Assembly (NCBI GenBank): GCA_000499405.2
Contig: HG738138.1
Span: 11,096,888-11,160,887, forward strand
From: Onchocerca volvulus
Taxonomy: Eukaryota > Nematoda > Chromadorea > Rhabditida > Onchocercidae
Direction of reading: 5' to 3'
Length of the DNA stretch: 64,000 nucleotides
Shown here: in pieces, positions 46,082 to 60,854 of the stretch
Numbering within the stretch: position 1 is the stretch's first letter
Layout of the letters: each line of letters starts with the position of its first letter
Notes under the pieces: model-generated
What the model saw: only the letters and a program-made list of their open reading frames with translations
Told to the model about the DNA's origin: nothing
The model's database searches: none
Translations under genes and position numbers: made by a program

Positions 46082-47408
46082 TTACCTTTCATATCTGAAA
46101 TAAATGAAGCAAGTAAAAGGGAAATTTTTATGAGATTTTTAATATTCCACTTCAAAGTGAAATAAGTTTTCTTTTGTTTGTGTAAACTGTTGGAAATCTA
46201 AATAATGAACTGGTGAAATGAGTTGGATTTTGAAGCATATTTTCGGTTACATTTTATATGCAGTCACAATCAGTTGATATAATATTTTGTCACAATATTT
46301 TATCAACATAATATTTTGTCATCTCAGCAAGCCTGACATATTTTTGGCAGTCTTGGATATAGTACATTTATGTAGAATATATCAATATCGTTTAATGATT
46401 GGCTGTAATCTTTAATTTTAAGATATATGCTTATGCCAGCCTGTCGTTATACTGTGTGATGGTCATTCGGCAGTTGTGTGCGCACCTCAGGGTTCATTGT
46501 TTCTCCGTAAAACCACTAAATGAATCCTTAGAAAAATTGATGGAATGAAGACACAATGAATTGCTTTTGTTTTTTTTTTTTTTTTTTTTTTCATTTTAAT
46601 CCCAACATTTCAATTTGTTGAAATTGTTGTTTATACTAGTCTCGTTTTACAATTGTTTGATGTAATTGATTCTGTATGCTTTTAATTGGAGGAAAATATT
46701 TGCAAAATATGAAAAAAGGTAATTACAAGGGTTAACTTGTTCTCATATGCTCACATTCATCTTTCATTAATTCGCTAGAACAAGATTTAATAATGTTGTA
46801 AAATTTTTGCACTGAAATATCAGTCATTTTCAAAAAATTTTTGTTCCTGCTCCCTTCTATAAAATTATTTATTTTTTGTTCAAAAACTTTCATTTTTTTG
46901 TTCCAATTTGAAATATTGCCATATCATTGCATTGAAATATGCAGTTTTAATGATATTCATTTTCCATGTAGTCTAAAGCCACTTAGATCCATCCAGATCT
47001 CCATCTATCAGTTTTATAATTGTATGAAAGTTTAATATTTTTTCTCCAAAAGCTTCATTGCTTTTTAATTGTAAATCGTTTAATAAAAGCTGCTATTTGA
47101 AAGATCAAAGATCAGCAATATGTATCTTCTCTTTGAAAATAGAATTAAAGAGCGCCAAGTTTTTCATATTATCTTAAACGTCGTGGAATTTCTTTACACA
47201 TTTCGCGAAGCGATTTATTTAACTTTCTGGAAAGGCTTCTAAAAATTTTGATCGTTTTAACTGCTGACAGTAATAGATTCCACATAAGAACATAGTAAAA
47301 ATACCTAGTCAAAATTCATGCGTAATTTTGACTGGATTGATGTGCGATATTTATTCTTCTGTACAAAGAGCTGTGAAGTTTCAAAAAAAGAGTGGAAATA
47401 TAATTTAA
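46082..47408. other. Phosphotransferase 3' UTR and intergenic DNA
   Basis: AATAAA at 46099-46104, only 18 bases after the stop, may be the polyadenylation signal. The rest is AT-rich with a long T run at 46569-46591. A 50-codon open frame without family resemblance lies at 46399-46550. Confidence 0.5.
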
Positions 47409-47663
47409 AATAATAAAGTTGTCAACATACATTCTAGTTCTCGGTTAGTAGCACTACTGCTGCTTTTTCGGAATATCGCAATAAAAATTCCTTTCATTCT
47501 GTTTCTTGCGATATATTTTTATGCTGTTAATGTAAACGAACGATTTTGGCATGAAATCCCCGAATCCTCGAGGCGCGGAAAAGCTGAGTGTTTTGTTTTA
47601 TTTTGCTACTGCTTACTAAGTCCTGAAATGCATATATTTTTTTTTTTTGCTGTTAAAATTTAG
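47409..47663 (+). other. 84-codon open frame without clear start, exon candidate
   Basis: Open from after TAA 47406-47408 to TAG 47661-47663. It reads as a hydrophobic stretch (VALLLLFRNIAIKIPFILFL) followed by a polar segment (NERFWHEIPESSRRGKAE) in a locally GC-richer patch at 47555-47600. It has no early ATG and no convincing splice partners, so it may be a pseudogene, an exon or chance. Confidence 0.2.
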
Positions 47664-50600
47664 CAAATTGCATATTTAGGGTATTGTAATTCAGAGTTTT
47701 ATAAATTACGTGTAGAGTGATTTATTCACTTAATAAAAAAAATGACTAACACATATTGAAAAAAGGGAGAGACAAAAAAAAAAAAAAAAAAAAAATAAGT
47801 TCTGCCATTTTGATATTTCGGACGTATAGAAGACTCAAAAATAATTACAGTTGTTAAAGACTAAGTCAGCTGATACCTTTTCTCTATTCATTAAATCTAA
47901 ATTTTTTCTTTTAATCCCATATCGGAGTCGTACCTTTCCCGTATTTTATCTCTCTCCATCGAAAATTCGTTGCAAAAATTCCTTTTTTTTTCTTTAAAAT
48001 ATCAATTTTTTCAAAATTCTAACACCCATCTATGTGTAACTGTCAATACTTGTTTCAATATTTTTCTAGTGTTTGCAGTTTAAATCAAAAGAATTTCCTC
48101 TGAGAAATTCTTGCATTTGCTTGATTTCAATTTATTTCCTTTTATAATTTCAATAATTGATATCTTTAAGTAAAGTATAAAGTTATTTTGTTGGAAACAA
48201 TGCTAAGTAAGACACATATGTCTTGAGTGTTTAGTAATTATTTCTAGTGAAACATATGTTTGCGAGAATTTTAAAGAAAGTTCACATCATGAGAAAGTAG
48301 TACATATATAAAAGGAGAGAAAGACGTATATTTATTTATAAATGTTTTGATGGTAAACTAAAGATTCATTTTTTCCGCTTTTGAAATTGTATGTTGATAA
48401 CAAGTAATTAATAGGTCGATTTTTTAAGTTATTCATTAGTGTACTATTTCAAAAAATATGAATGCCTTATAATTATTTAGTTGGTAACCATGCAATCAAC
48501 TATTCTGGTTTTCCATACACTTACCGTTTCAATTATAAGCCTGAAATACAACTAAACTTGCATTAAGTAAAATGATGGGCTATTCAAAAATGTGGGAAAA
48601 TCTAGAAACATTTCAAATTCTTTAAACAAGAGAGAATTATATTCCTATTTCTTTTATTAAGAATTCTACCAATTCATAATACATCATATATAAAAAACTG
48701 CATAAATTGCCGATTTGGTTATATTTTATTTTTTTCGCATAAGTAAAATTTAAACCCATCCATTATTGCATTTCGAAAAATAAAACAGTAAATAGTGGAA
48801 AAATTTTGAAATTGTAAGTATATTAGCAATTTGTTTTTTTGAGTTTTTTTTTTTGAAACTAAGTTCATTATTTTGCAAAACTCTTGAGAATAACAAGAAT
48901 CAAAGCACCAGCTTAATACAACTGTCAATGGAAAAAGATATCCAACTTTGAATAACCAATAACTTATAATTCTGGATGAAAATTAACAGTTTTCTGCTTA
49001 GCGTTGTTTTGATATGAGAAATTTAGAATTATCTTTTTTCATGTAGAAAAAAATTCATTATATCATTTTTATCTCTTCCTAATTTTATTTTCTTATTTAT
49101 TGCTTATTTTTGTTGTAAAATTCAGTCTGATTAGCATATCTTAGTATACAAAATTAAGGAAATAATTGCAAAATTGGATAAGATGTACTGTTAGAAGTAT
49201 ATTGTTGGATAAAACTGAATAAGTAGGATTGGAAAATTGAATAAGGTATATTTTTAGAAACTCTGAGCAATTTAGAAAAGTAATACTAATTGTTCGCTAT
49301 TTATTGACAACTTTAACAGGGATATGAATTAAACTAAATTGGTAAACGGTAAAAAATGGCAAACTTTTTTTACGATTTATGTTGTGAATCATGTAATTAC
49401 CTGGAAATTTTGTCCATAGTTTCTTTTGTAGGATTATTATGAAATCGGGAAAGTTTCGGCGTGCATATATTTTTAATACTTACTTATTCATTTCCCCATC
49501 ATCCATTCATATTTGGTATTCTTAATGTGGAAATTAAAGGAAAGTTTAAAGAAATCAAACCTTTTTCTGATATTTCTACCTTCATATTTCGATCTACAAA
49601 TTATTCAATCCAACCTTACTTGCACTAACTTTTTAGCTAAAGAAGTAATTTTAGAATATATTTATTATGCTTATAAAACAGATCGCTAAAATTTGTACCC
49701 AGTAACTTTCCCGCGAAGTATTCTAAAATCTTTGCTTGTAAGCAATATAATCAGCAGATTTATGGAAAGGAAATGACCGATTGTTAGTGATATTAATTTT
49801 TTGAAATTTTCACTGATGTGCTATAATAAAAATACAAAATGAGCCACAAATAATCTTAAATTACTAACCAATTTTGCTAGATCTCGCTAACAAAGCCTAA
49901 TAATAATGGTAGAAAGCCAAAAAACTGGCTAGGAAATTTCTATTGACTTGGGAATCTTTTTTTCTATAGCTAATAATGATATAATTTGTTAAATGAGTTT
50001 ACACGATTAATTTATGTATAGGTGAAAACATAAAATATTATAAGTCTTTATATGATTTTCAATATTTCCATCTTGAGCTATCATAAGTTCAACGAAATCA
50101 AAACACACTTATATTTTGGATCATTAAATCATTATGAAATAAATATTATGAAGATGATGAATTTCAGGAAATTTTTCCTATTATTCATGCAACAATGGAA
50201 TTAATCATTTATTTTTTTATAGCTAAAGACGGCTCATTTTTTAAATTTCAACAATGAAATTCAAACATTTACAGGCTCTTTCACCAAATAAATAATTTTA
50301 TTTCTTTCTTTGCTCAAATCATTCAAATAATTCCATAACATTAGAAGTATTAATACTTTGCAAAAGTGTCACGTCTAACAAGCGAATGATAAATACCAAA
50401 ATACAAATACTTGAAAATTTCTAGTACAATATTATATACATCCTATCATTTAACAACTTATCTTGCTTCCTTCTCTTTCGCCTTTCTTCCTACTCCAATT
50501 TTCTCATCCTTTCTCTTAACATGTTGAAAATTTAAATGCCGGAAGGTAAGATTTCAAATTTTTCAAGTTTTTTTTTTTTTTTCAAACAGTTATGATATTA

Positions 50601-53600
50601 GATGGCAGCAATCAAATATGATATGATCGAATGAATAATTCTTTCACTTCTTACTTTAACCTTCTATTCCCCATCCTTTTATGCTCAACTAAAACAAAAA
50701 AAAAATGTATGGTCACCAAGGTTACGCACTTTTCCATGCCTTCTTCATTTTGTTTTTTTTTTTGTCTTTTTTTTAAAATAAGCACAGAACAATGGAAACA
50801 AGACAGATGTCATTTTATCAAAATTTATCAAACTTATTTTTGCACTTTTCATAACATCTAATGTTTAAATAATTTGTAAAGGAATCAATGTTTATTTTAA
50901 TATTATTGTAACGTTTCATTTTTTTCCTTAAAATCTTCATGAAAAAGTTTGTTTATACATACTGTTATTGCTGTTAAATTTTGTTATTTTGCGGTTTTAT
51001 TTTAATATAATTCTGAATCGTCACCAGTAGATTTTGAATTTTATCAATTTAACATTATTTTTAGCTCTATTATGAAATGTTTTACAATTTAGTTTCAATT
51101 GGTAAGTATTTCATTATGATGGATCTCACTTTTTTTTTTTTTTTTTTTTTGTACAGTTACAGTAACCAATTTTGATCGTAAATTAGTCTAAACTATAAAT
51201 TTATTGCACTGATACATTATATATTTCATTTTAATGTTTTGAAAATGGAGTGTTATATTAATTTAATTATGGTAAAAGAATGAACAAATAAGTAAACTTT
51301 TACTAAAAATATGACGAAAAATTAATTTAATATATTTTGGAAAAATTCTCTCTCTTTTTTTTTTTTTTTTGTAAATAACAATTATTAGATTAATATTGTT
51401 AGTCTTATGTTTGTTGCATAAATTTATTGAGGTCATACATCAGTTAGGAAGTTCGTTGTTTATCATTTGCACCTAAGATTCGTTAAGTGAAATATGTGAT
51501 TTTTGTATTTGTAGAAAATCTGTTAACACGAACAAAACTTTAATTTCCAGTTGGGCAAAGTTAAATTTTATGTTCAATGAAATGAGCTTTCACTTCTCTG
51601 ATTCCGTTAATCCCATGAAGGAATGATAGTAAACAAAATAATATTTCACTGAGTTATTTCGAAACTTATAAATTATTATTATAATTATAATTCGGATGGA
51701 CAGCGAATATCGGCATTCTTTGAACAGTTGGCATGATCAAATTGTTAATTCGGGCTAATAAATTCAATTGCTAATTAAGTGATGATTAATATGGATGGAA
51801 TTTTTTTTTTTCGATGACTGATCAATTTCCATTTAGCTCCATTTAGTGTAAAAATTTCGAAAACATGAAATAGTGCAGTTAAAAGTTCATGAAATCCATG
51901 CTGTTGAGGGGGTATCTATAAATATTCGATTAATGAAAAAAGTATTTTCACTTTTTTTCTTCGTTGTAGCCTAAGTGGGAGATTGAACTAAAGATTTCTT
52001 CACAAGGCGTGATGAAGAAAATGAATTCTTTAGACTTCTGATCAAACCTTCTTGATCAAAACAAATTTGTTTTAGTAAGGGAATAACGCGAAAATCATAT
52101 TTCAAATCTGAATCCCTTTTATTAGCATCACTTCATCTAATTAACATATAATTTTAAGAATATTCAAGAATTTTTGCAAACGATATTAGTATGATTATCT
52201 CATCCTCACTTTCCATAAGCTTCACGCTAGAATCTTCCTTTCTTTCTCCTGTGCTTCTGTAATCGTAATTTTCTTTGATGATTAACATTTGAGAATCTCT
52301 TTTCTTATTAAGATTCAAGTCCTTGACCGAATTTAATGGTACAAAGAATTGAATTATAAAATTTGAAAACTTTCTCAAGTTTCATTAAAACTTCATGCAA
52401 CTTTCATGCATTTTGATACCAGAATTATAGTTTACGAGGATTATTCTCTTTTTGTTGTAAACAGTAAGAATATATAATATGTAACCATACAGCTTAATCT
52501 TGATCGTCCGAATTTGAGAGTTTACCTCTCTTTCATTTTTTTTTTTCTTTTTTGCGTTTCACCATTTATAAAATTTTTTAAAACCTGTTTTTCAATAGTG
52601 CAAAGGTTCAAATAAATACATAATTGTAGAATCGATGAAGCTGTAATGTTTTTCTCTTTGAGGCATTAATATACTGTTATGTTTTAAAAAGTTCATAAAG
52701 GCATATTAGAATTCCTCAAAAGATTCTCAACTTCCATAATCTTTATTATCTTAGAATTTCAGGAAATGTATTTTTTTTCCTGAATACCTGAAAGCTTTTA
52801 CCAGTGAGGAACACATCTCCTCACTTAAAAGAATCAAAAATAATATTTAGTTGCAAAGAGCTATGAATGATATTTAGTTTTATTTCAAAGCTAGGCACTT
52901 TTGACGCAACCAATATTTTGGTTGTGATATCATCTTATGAAACCTAATTACTTGGTCCTTGTCAATTCTCGACACTATTAAAAGTAACTATTATTATAAT
53001 TAAACTAGGAATGTATTGAAAATACAATCGTTATGAATCATAGACCTTCAGTAAAAAATATTATTTAAGCAAAATTTTGGATGAGTAATTTTTTCTAAAC
53101 TTTAATTTTAATGTCTCTTTTCAAGCTTTTCTTTCCACTTTTTCTTATTTTTCCTTTTTTCATTGAAAAAAGACAGAAGAAAGAAATATGCATTTAAATT
53201 GTCCGGAAAACTTTTAGCCAATAATTATAGGAAATTCGTTTCAGGCAAGAAAAAAAAAACGAAAAAAGAGCTATAGAATTGAGAGTATTAGCATTTTGGT
53301 TATATTCAACGATTGGATACTTCAATAATAGCATTTCCTGTACTTCACTAAGCCCAAATATTTCATTGAATGCTATCATCCCATAAATATATTCTTGAAT
53401 TAGGATCCGGTTTGTTTATCGTGAAACTTTCAGGAAGCTAATTTTAAAAGCTTTAGCAAAGAAACCTCTTAGGATTTCACTTTATTTCTTGTTTTTTATG
53501 CACTTTTCATTTGAAAACGCTCGTTTATAATGCATGATTTGAAGTTGGAGAAATTATTATTTTTTAATTTATAAATCTGCCTGAAATATTTCATCTATTT

Positions 53601-55415
53601 CTCGAAGAAGAAAAAACGATGCTTTTATGGCAACTTTTCTTTAATTGTCACATGGTATTTTTGAATAAGAATAATTTCTTTAAAAAACGATAAGAGAGCA
53701 TTTCACTTTTAGCTAGAGCTCTTCACTGTACTTAACTATTACTAACTTATTTTGAAATCTAAGAAATTTTTTACCAAATTTAAGAAGGTATTAATCTTTT
53801 AGGACGATTTTACGAGTACCTTTTATGATCTTTTTTGATCCAATAGCGTCAATTCAGAAATTTTGCATTATAATCAACCATATTTCTATTATCTTTTTTC
53901 ATTAACTTGCATAGATTCTAACAAAAATGATTTGCATTTAATTGAACTGAAGCAAGCTAAGGATTTATTTAATCTTGCATCCTTTCTTCAATGAATCAAA
54001 CTGCAATCATTTTTAACACAATATTGATTAGATCATATTGAACTCATTTAAAAAGAATATGAGAAAAGATAAATTTGTGTTAAAAATTATATTAAAATTG
54101 TGTTATAAGTCTTTTTTTTTATACCTTTAAATATCTCAATCACAACACATTTTATTGAATCCTATATATATATATATATATATATATGTATAAATCAAAA
54201 GTTCCACCAATCTTAATTCTATTAATTAAGGTCAATGTTGAAAAATTAATTTTTCCTAAACTATAAAATTTCAATTAAATTTTTTTTTCGCGTTTTAAAA
54301 AGCTACTAAATGATTCTTATGATATAACAATCTGAAATTAGTTGCATTTCTTTACAAATCATTTGTCGTTTTCTAATTATAAATAAAATGTATGCTATAA
54401 CAAATTTTCATTCCAACAACTGAACAACATTTAAAAACGAAAAGTTTAAAAACATAATTTAACATCCAGTAGTTTCTTTTGAAACATCTGCTAATATATG
54501 AATTGACAGCTGACAAGCAATTGAAATAAAATGTGAATTACATTTTTATGGATAACATCTTTTTCTTCAACTTATCAAAAGTCAGTTCGAACGATTTCTA
54601 TATTCTAGTGGACATTTCGTTCTTTATTCGGTAAGGATTTACTTGAGGTGACGATAATAGCTATTTTCAAAGTTCAAATCAATTTTTTGTCATTTTCATT
54701 TTTTTGAATTTCGTCGAAATTTTAAAAAAAATTTTTTTTTTTCGTATATAAATAATTATATATGTGATAAAAAGAATATGACTCTCAATAACGAAATAAC
54801 TTGAAATTTATGATTTGCAGAGACTGCAACTTTTCAAATACATTAAACAATATTTAATTAATTTGCAACGACAACATTGTAATTCAATAAAAATTCCTAA
54901 ATGAATCAAGAATTATTTCAAGAATTTGATAAACATAATATTTCTCGTTTTCCGATTCCTATACTTCAATTTAATTGACGAAATTCAATCAATAATTTCA
55001 TTCAGAACTTGATTATTGCCTGAATCATCTTCATAAGTCTTGTAAAAAGAAATTGTATATAGTAAAGAGAATAAAAATTCAAAATTTTTCTGCATTTATT
55101 TTATTCTTCAGATTCTGATAATTATTATTCTGCGCAATACTTTTACTTTAAATAACTAGATATATAGTTGAATTATCAAGTTTTAAGTGAATATTTAGAT
55201 TACTTGAGATAGATCTGATATCATAGACAATAACAACATATAAAAGAAGAAGAAAAAAAGACCACAGCAATTTTAACTTGTTCATGGTAACTTGATCGCA
55301 ATATTTTATCTCTTTATACGATCAATTAAATAAATTAACAGCTGAAATATTGTAATTTAAAAGTACATTACAGCATTGCTTAATTTGGTGAATTATCGAG
55401 AGAAAAAAAAAAATA
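47664..55415. other. Gene-free stretch
   Basis: Nearly eight kilobases of AT-rich DNA with A/T homopolymers (47777-47796, 51130-51150, 51356-51371) and (TA)n at 54163-54187. No gene, RNA gene or mobile element recognised. Confidence 0.6.
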
Positions 55416-55754
55416 ATGTGTCAATTCATTACGTCAATGACATTTTTATTCCTTTTTATCATGGTGCTATGTCATTCTGGTAAGCGAATTTATGTTTTCG
55501 AAATTGCTAAATCAGGCTGAAAATTTCCAAAATTTGCATGAAAGAATACTGGAATGAATCATTTTATGTTAATATAAATTGAGAGTAAAAGATATTTGAT
55601 CCAGGTAGATTTTTCATTTAAAAAAAAAAGATAAGAATGGCGGGATAGAATTTTCGAACTTGTTTTGCATTCTTGAATTCTTGTATTTATTTCAGTAACA
55701 ATTTTTTTTCCGGATTTTTCACTTTTCGATATACCATTAATAAAACGTCAATAA
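55416..55754 (+). CDS. Candidate mini-gene for a secreted peptide (2 exons)
   Basis: Not recognised. Exon 55416-55479 starts with ATG and encodes a signal-peptide-like sequence (MCQFITSMTFLFLFIMVLC, then H-S) ending at a strong donor (TCTG|GTAAGC). The first good acceptor downstream, TTTATTTCAG at 55686-55695, continues in matching phase as VTIFFPDFSLFDIPLIKRQ and stops at TAA 55752-55754. Total 40 residues with a dibasic KR near the end, as seen in processed peptides. Support is the signal peptide, two good splice sites and phase. An AT-rich background makes a chance match possible, and a longer gene using other acceptors is an alternative. Confidence 0.25.
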
Positions 55755-56061
55755 ATAATTTGTGACGAGATGTTAAATGGTACAGATTAGTACAAAGAAT
55801 GATTCTAGTATGTTGCGCCTTTTTTTTTTTTTCAAAAAAAAGTTTTATATTTCATTCAAAATTTAAAATACACATTCAGACAAACATAATATTGATACTT
55901 TTGCACATGCAGAGACAGTACAGGAAATCATAAAATCTTGTTCTCATCGGCTGTTCATTTAATGAATTTTTAACATCGATTACTGTAAGCAAATAATACT
56001 CGTCTTATTTGCTTAAATTATTTCATTATCTATAATTCTCGACTAATTTCTAATTTGTGCA

Positions 56062-56151
56062 TTTAAATTATCAACAAACTAATTAATAGCTTTTAAATTG
56101 TCAACAGGTTAACTACTTGTTTTTAAATTATCAATAAACTATTTAATAGCT
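56062..56151. repeat. Tandem repeat, three 30-bp units
   Basis: Copies at 56062-56091, 56092-56121 and 56122-56151, each exactly 30 bases and starting TTTAAATTRTCAAYA. Similar single fragments occur near 56943-56995. Confidence 0.85.
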
Positions 56152-59100
56152 TCCAATTAACGAACGAGCTCATTGTGTGTTCGCATCAAAAATCTCAAAA
56201 ATACATTCTTACAAATGACTTCAGATGCTATTTTCAGTCATTGAATCTAGCAGCTATTATCTATAAATCCTATCACTTTTCATATACCTTTTCATTTCTG
56301 TCGCCATCTTCAACTTCTGTAATAGACAAGTATATGCTGTGAATTTTCATAGTTTTCTTTTTTTTCTTTGTTACAAAATTTATATCATATCAAGTTATTT
56401 GAATAATATATTTAGATTGGACAAATTATTTGTATGATATAGCCAAAGTTGTCGTTTCAGTTTATCAGTTTACAGCTAAGGCATAATTATCGGCTGCAAG
56501 CAATGAATGACTTTATTTTATGCATCAGAAATCTCGGAAACGCTCTCAAAATTCTCCGGAAATAATTTTTTTTCAAATCCATTTGATTTTAACTTGTTAA
56601 TACTTAAGAAGGAATGCTTTCTCGATTTTCTTATTGCTTACGAGCTTTTTAGAATGTTTGTATTGCTGCAATTTGATACTGATTGATCGTAATATCAAGA
56701 TATTTTATTTCTAATTAAATTTTTTGTTTTTCATTTTTTTTTTCAGTAATTAATTTTTGTTTGCATAGACAAACCTTTTGCCAAAGATTGATTGTAACTG
56801 AGAGAAAATTGAATTATATTAAGCATTACCAATTTATAATTTTTTTTTTATTTGGTTCGTATTCGTATATTCGTAATCTTCCTTTATAATTAATGTAAGA
56901 ATTAATAAATTACTTAGATACACTATGATAAATGAACGAGCTAATTTGTTAATTTTTATATTATCAATGAATTAAAAAGCTCACATTGGTCAATAATCAG
57001 TTAATTTGTTACAATAAAAAATTTTATTGAATCTTAAAATATTTTCATAATTGATTTGAATGAATAATTAGTAATTGAAGCTAAAATAATGTATTATTAT
57101 TTGAAAAAAAAATCTATTAGAAGAGATATAATATGAATCGATAGCTTGATAAAATAGCAAAATGAAACTATCCATCATTAAATCAAAAAATTATCCTGCT
57201 TAATTCAATTATCACTAAATATGATAGCTAAGGCAAGCAAACTACGCTAAAATTTGGATCATGAAATGTATATAAGATTAGGATAATAATATTTCAGTTT
57301 TTATATTTCATCTACTTAAATAATTAGAGTAAGATATTCTTAAATTAATCAATTTTTTTTAATTTTTCAGAAAATTTATTAAATTTTCTATTGATAAAGA
57401 ATCAAAAAATGATCGTAGTAATTCTTTTCTATTAGTCGTTTGAAATATATTGGTTAATCTTGTTGTCTCATAATAACGGAACAACACATCTGTCACTGGT
57501 GCGGCAGGAGAATGTATGTTGTGATTAGAAACTCTACTATATTATCAACAAGTTTTCATTAATATCGACCGAATTCTCACCCTGTCCACATTTTCTTCCC
57601 CCATTCTTCCCCGTATCATAGTTGTCTGAGAAGTTGTTGACTGATAATTAAATTATTTTTAAATTACTAATAGTGTGATTTCTGATAACCTCATATTTTT
57701 ACGTTATTATCAAACTGCTTTTCTCGATGATGCATCTGTGGTATTCAGATTTTTGGAATTCACCTTTACTTATCTTTACCGATAGATTTAATGTACTTTT
57801 GTTAACTTTTACTGATAAATTTAAAAAGTTTCATGATTTTTTCTTTTTTTTTTTTTTTGTATTTTAGCATCCTAATTATTTTTCGATTTCAATTTATGAA
57901 ACTTTTATCCCATCGACTAGGGCAATAGCAATAATGATATACATCAAATTTGATGAATTAGTAGCAGTTTGCCAAAGGGATATTTGAAATATTAATATTC
58001 ATTTCATAAAACTTTATCTGAGTGATATTAGAATTCATATCTGAGTGAAAGTGATAAATAATAGATGACGTGAATCTGAGCATTAAAAAAAAAAAGGATC
58101 ACGTTACCGTTTAAAAAAGATATTTCACAAGTCGATTGAAAATTCAGTCATTTTCAAAATGCCACTTTTCATTCTCATTCTGTCTTGTCAAATTAACGAG
58201 AATTTTTTTCTCACTTTGAATTTGTATTTACAACACGTTTTGTTCCTTTTATTTTCTTAAAAAAAAGGAAAAATTGCAGTTATTTCTTATTGCCACATTG
58301 CCAATTTTCTTTATTACATTTGAAATTTTACAGATTTTAATCACTTTCAAGTGATAGAACAAAGAATATAGAAAATATAAATTACTGGTGACACTATTTA
58401 CTTACCATCTTGCTATTTGTTTATTTCATCGTTAAGTAGTTCTTTTTTACTGTTGCTAGATAAAAAATTCATTTGAAAAATACCATAAAATAACAAATGT
58501 CAAATATCGATTTAAAAAATTATTTACAAACAAACAAAAAAAAAACTTAATTCAAATAATTTTCTAAAATTTAGTTTTAAAACAAAAAACTTAATAAGTT
58601 AAGGAAAAGTAACTTTGTTTAATGTTTAATTTGCTTAATCATTCATTTATCATTGTAGGCGAAAAGTTTTCTGAATGCTGTAACTTCGAAGTACAGCTCA
58701 AATTTTATATTTAATTGCCATACAATTTGATTAAATTTATTCATTTTTTTCTTTTCTCCAAAAAAAAAATCTCCACTTCAAAATCTTCAAAAAATTTTCG
58801 CAATTATTCCTTTTTTCTTCTCTTTTCTTTTCTTTTTTCCAGAAAAAAATTTTCAATCATAATCCTTAGTGCATTGTAGATCATTTTTTGTTTCCAAATC
58901 CTGCTATTCTAAGCATATTTTTTGCGCAAGAATGGTTACTTTCAGTTATTTATTTGAGCATTATTTCCAGTATACTTTACATTTTGGAATATTTTAATTA
59001 CATTCGTAAATTTGAAATGAATTCATATCACATTTTTTTCTTTTTTCCTCAATGATTCTAATTGTATTAAACTATCAAACAGTTTCATATATTTTCTCCT

Positions 59101-60854
59101 TTTACGAACGAAACAATAAGAAAATTTTGTAAAGGAAATAAAATAGATGCGTTAAGATTTTCATCCTCAAAAGAATTGAATTTATCACAAAATGCAAAAA
59201 AAAAAAGAGAAAAAAAGTTTTTTCATTATTCTGTTTATAAATAACAACTCGACAAAGTTTATCTTATATCATCGATTTTCCGCTGTCAATTTTCATTATG
59301 GAATGATATCATTCTGATTTGAAGTATTAGTTGTTAATACGAAGTTAATATCTTAGATTACAACTTCAAGTTCACAGTAATGGAAGAACGCAACTTTTCG
59401 ATCCTCTCAATTTTCGTTCTGATCAAAGTTTGAATGAAACTGGTTTCTCCATGATCGATATGGCATGGCGGAACTTTTATATGATTTTTATTACCCATTA
59501 ATCAATAATAATAAACAATATTTGTTGAGATAATTCAGAATATTCCGAAGCGATTTTATTGATAGTTTTTTTTTTTTTCATTGTTTTTTCATCGCCATTA
59601 AAATAATAGAACCAAGTTATATGTTGTTCAATTTAGATCCGGAAAGTAATGATCGTAGAATTATTGTATTATACTTTTAAAATTAAGTTTTAAAGTTTTA
59701 GGATAAATCTTCTGAAATAGTTTCTACACGGAAGGATATTCAACACATATATTTCATTTTTCTGATCAATTAGAAAAATTGCTTAATTTTTTCATGTATC
59801 ATTTTTGAACTTAATTAATCATTAGGATACTAGAATTATCAGGATATTCAATCCAGTGAGCCTTTTCTCAAACGATGTAAGTTACAGGTGTTAGACAGAG
59901 GCTAGCAACAAATTTTCTAAATTTGGATTTGCTCCAACTATTTAATTTGATTTAGTTATTAAGTCGATTCATTACTGTCATATCACTCAGTAAGATTGTT
60001 ATTATTATTTCTTCTCCCCTTTTTTCATCTTTTATAGAAACAAAAACTGAGAAATAAGAAGAAATATGTGTCGTAATGATTCAAACTAAACTACTTTCTT
60101 ATTTTACATTTCTAACGATATGATACCAAATTTTTTTGTATTATTTGAAAAGAAAAAAGGCATAAATTATTTTTGTAATAATTTTCCATACAATAAATAG
60201 TTCAATGACATTTAATTTGCATTGTTTAAGGATGGGGAAAATACTTGATTTGCATTGTTAAGAATTTGATTTTATATTATTTGAAGAATGGAAAAAAATA
60301 TTACAATTGTCCGGAGGATTTCCTTTTGCAATTATAGAGATAAACAGTATTGGAAGGATATAATAAAAGTAGGTGAAATGATCATTAAATATTGAAAAAA
60401 CAATGGAAGAATTGTTAAAAGTTTTAGAAATTGGGAGAAAAGAAGAGAAAAGATGTGGGGGTGGAAAAAGAGAAAGGATGAGAGCAAATTAATTTCAGAT
60501 GTGTAGTAGTACTTGGTGTGAAGTTGTCATTAAACCATTGATTTTCACAAAATCTCAATAATTCCACGCGTGTTATCTTCTGCCATCATCAATTTGAGCA
60601 TTTTCATAAAATTATTTACCCATCACTTTGTTCCTCCTTTAATTTTTTTCCCCCTTCCCCGACCTTGTCACCAACACTTCCTGCCATTCTTCTCCGAAAA
60701 TTTGTTACCAAACCCATTCCTTCTAAATCGATTGCATATGTACATATCAGACTCCATAACCAATATATTTATACTTCCGCACACAAGTTTCTTCCAGTAA
60801 TTCAGTATTTCCGGAAATATATTCTTTGCAACTTCACTGAAAAATGAATTTCCG

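Noticed and set aside
46399..46550. 50-codon open frame just after the phosphotransferase
   Set aside because: Lies downstream of the probable polyadenylation signal, lacks a proper start and resembles no family.
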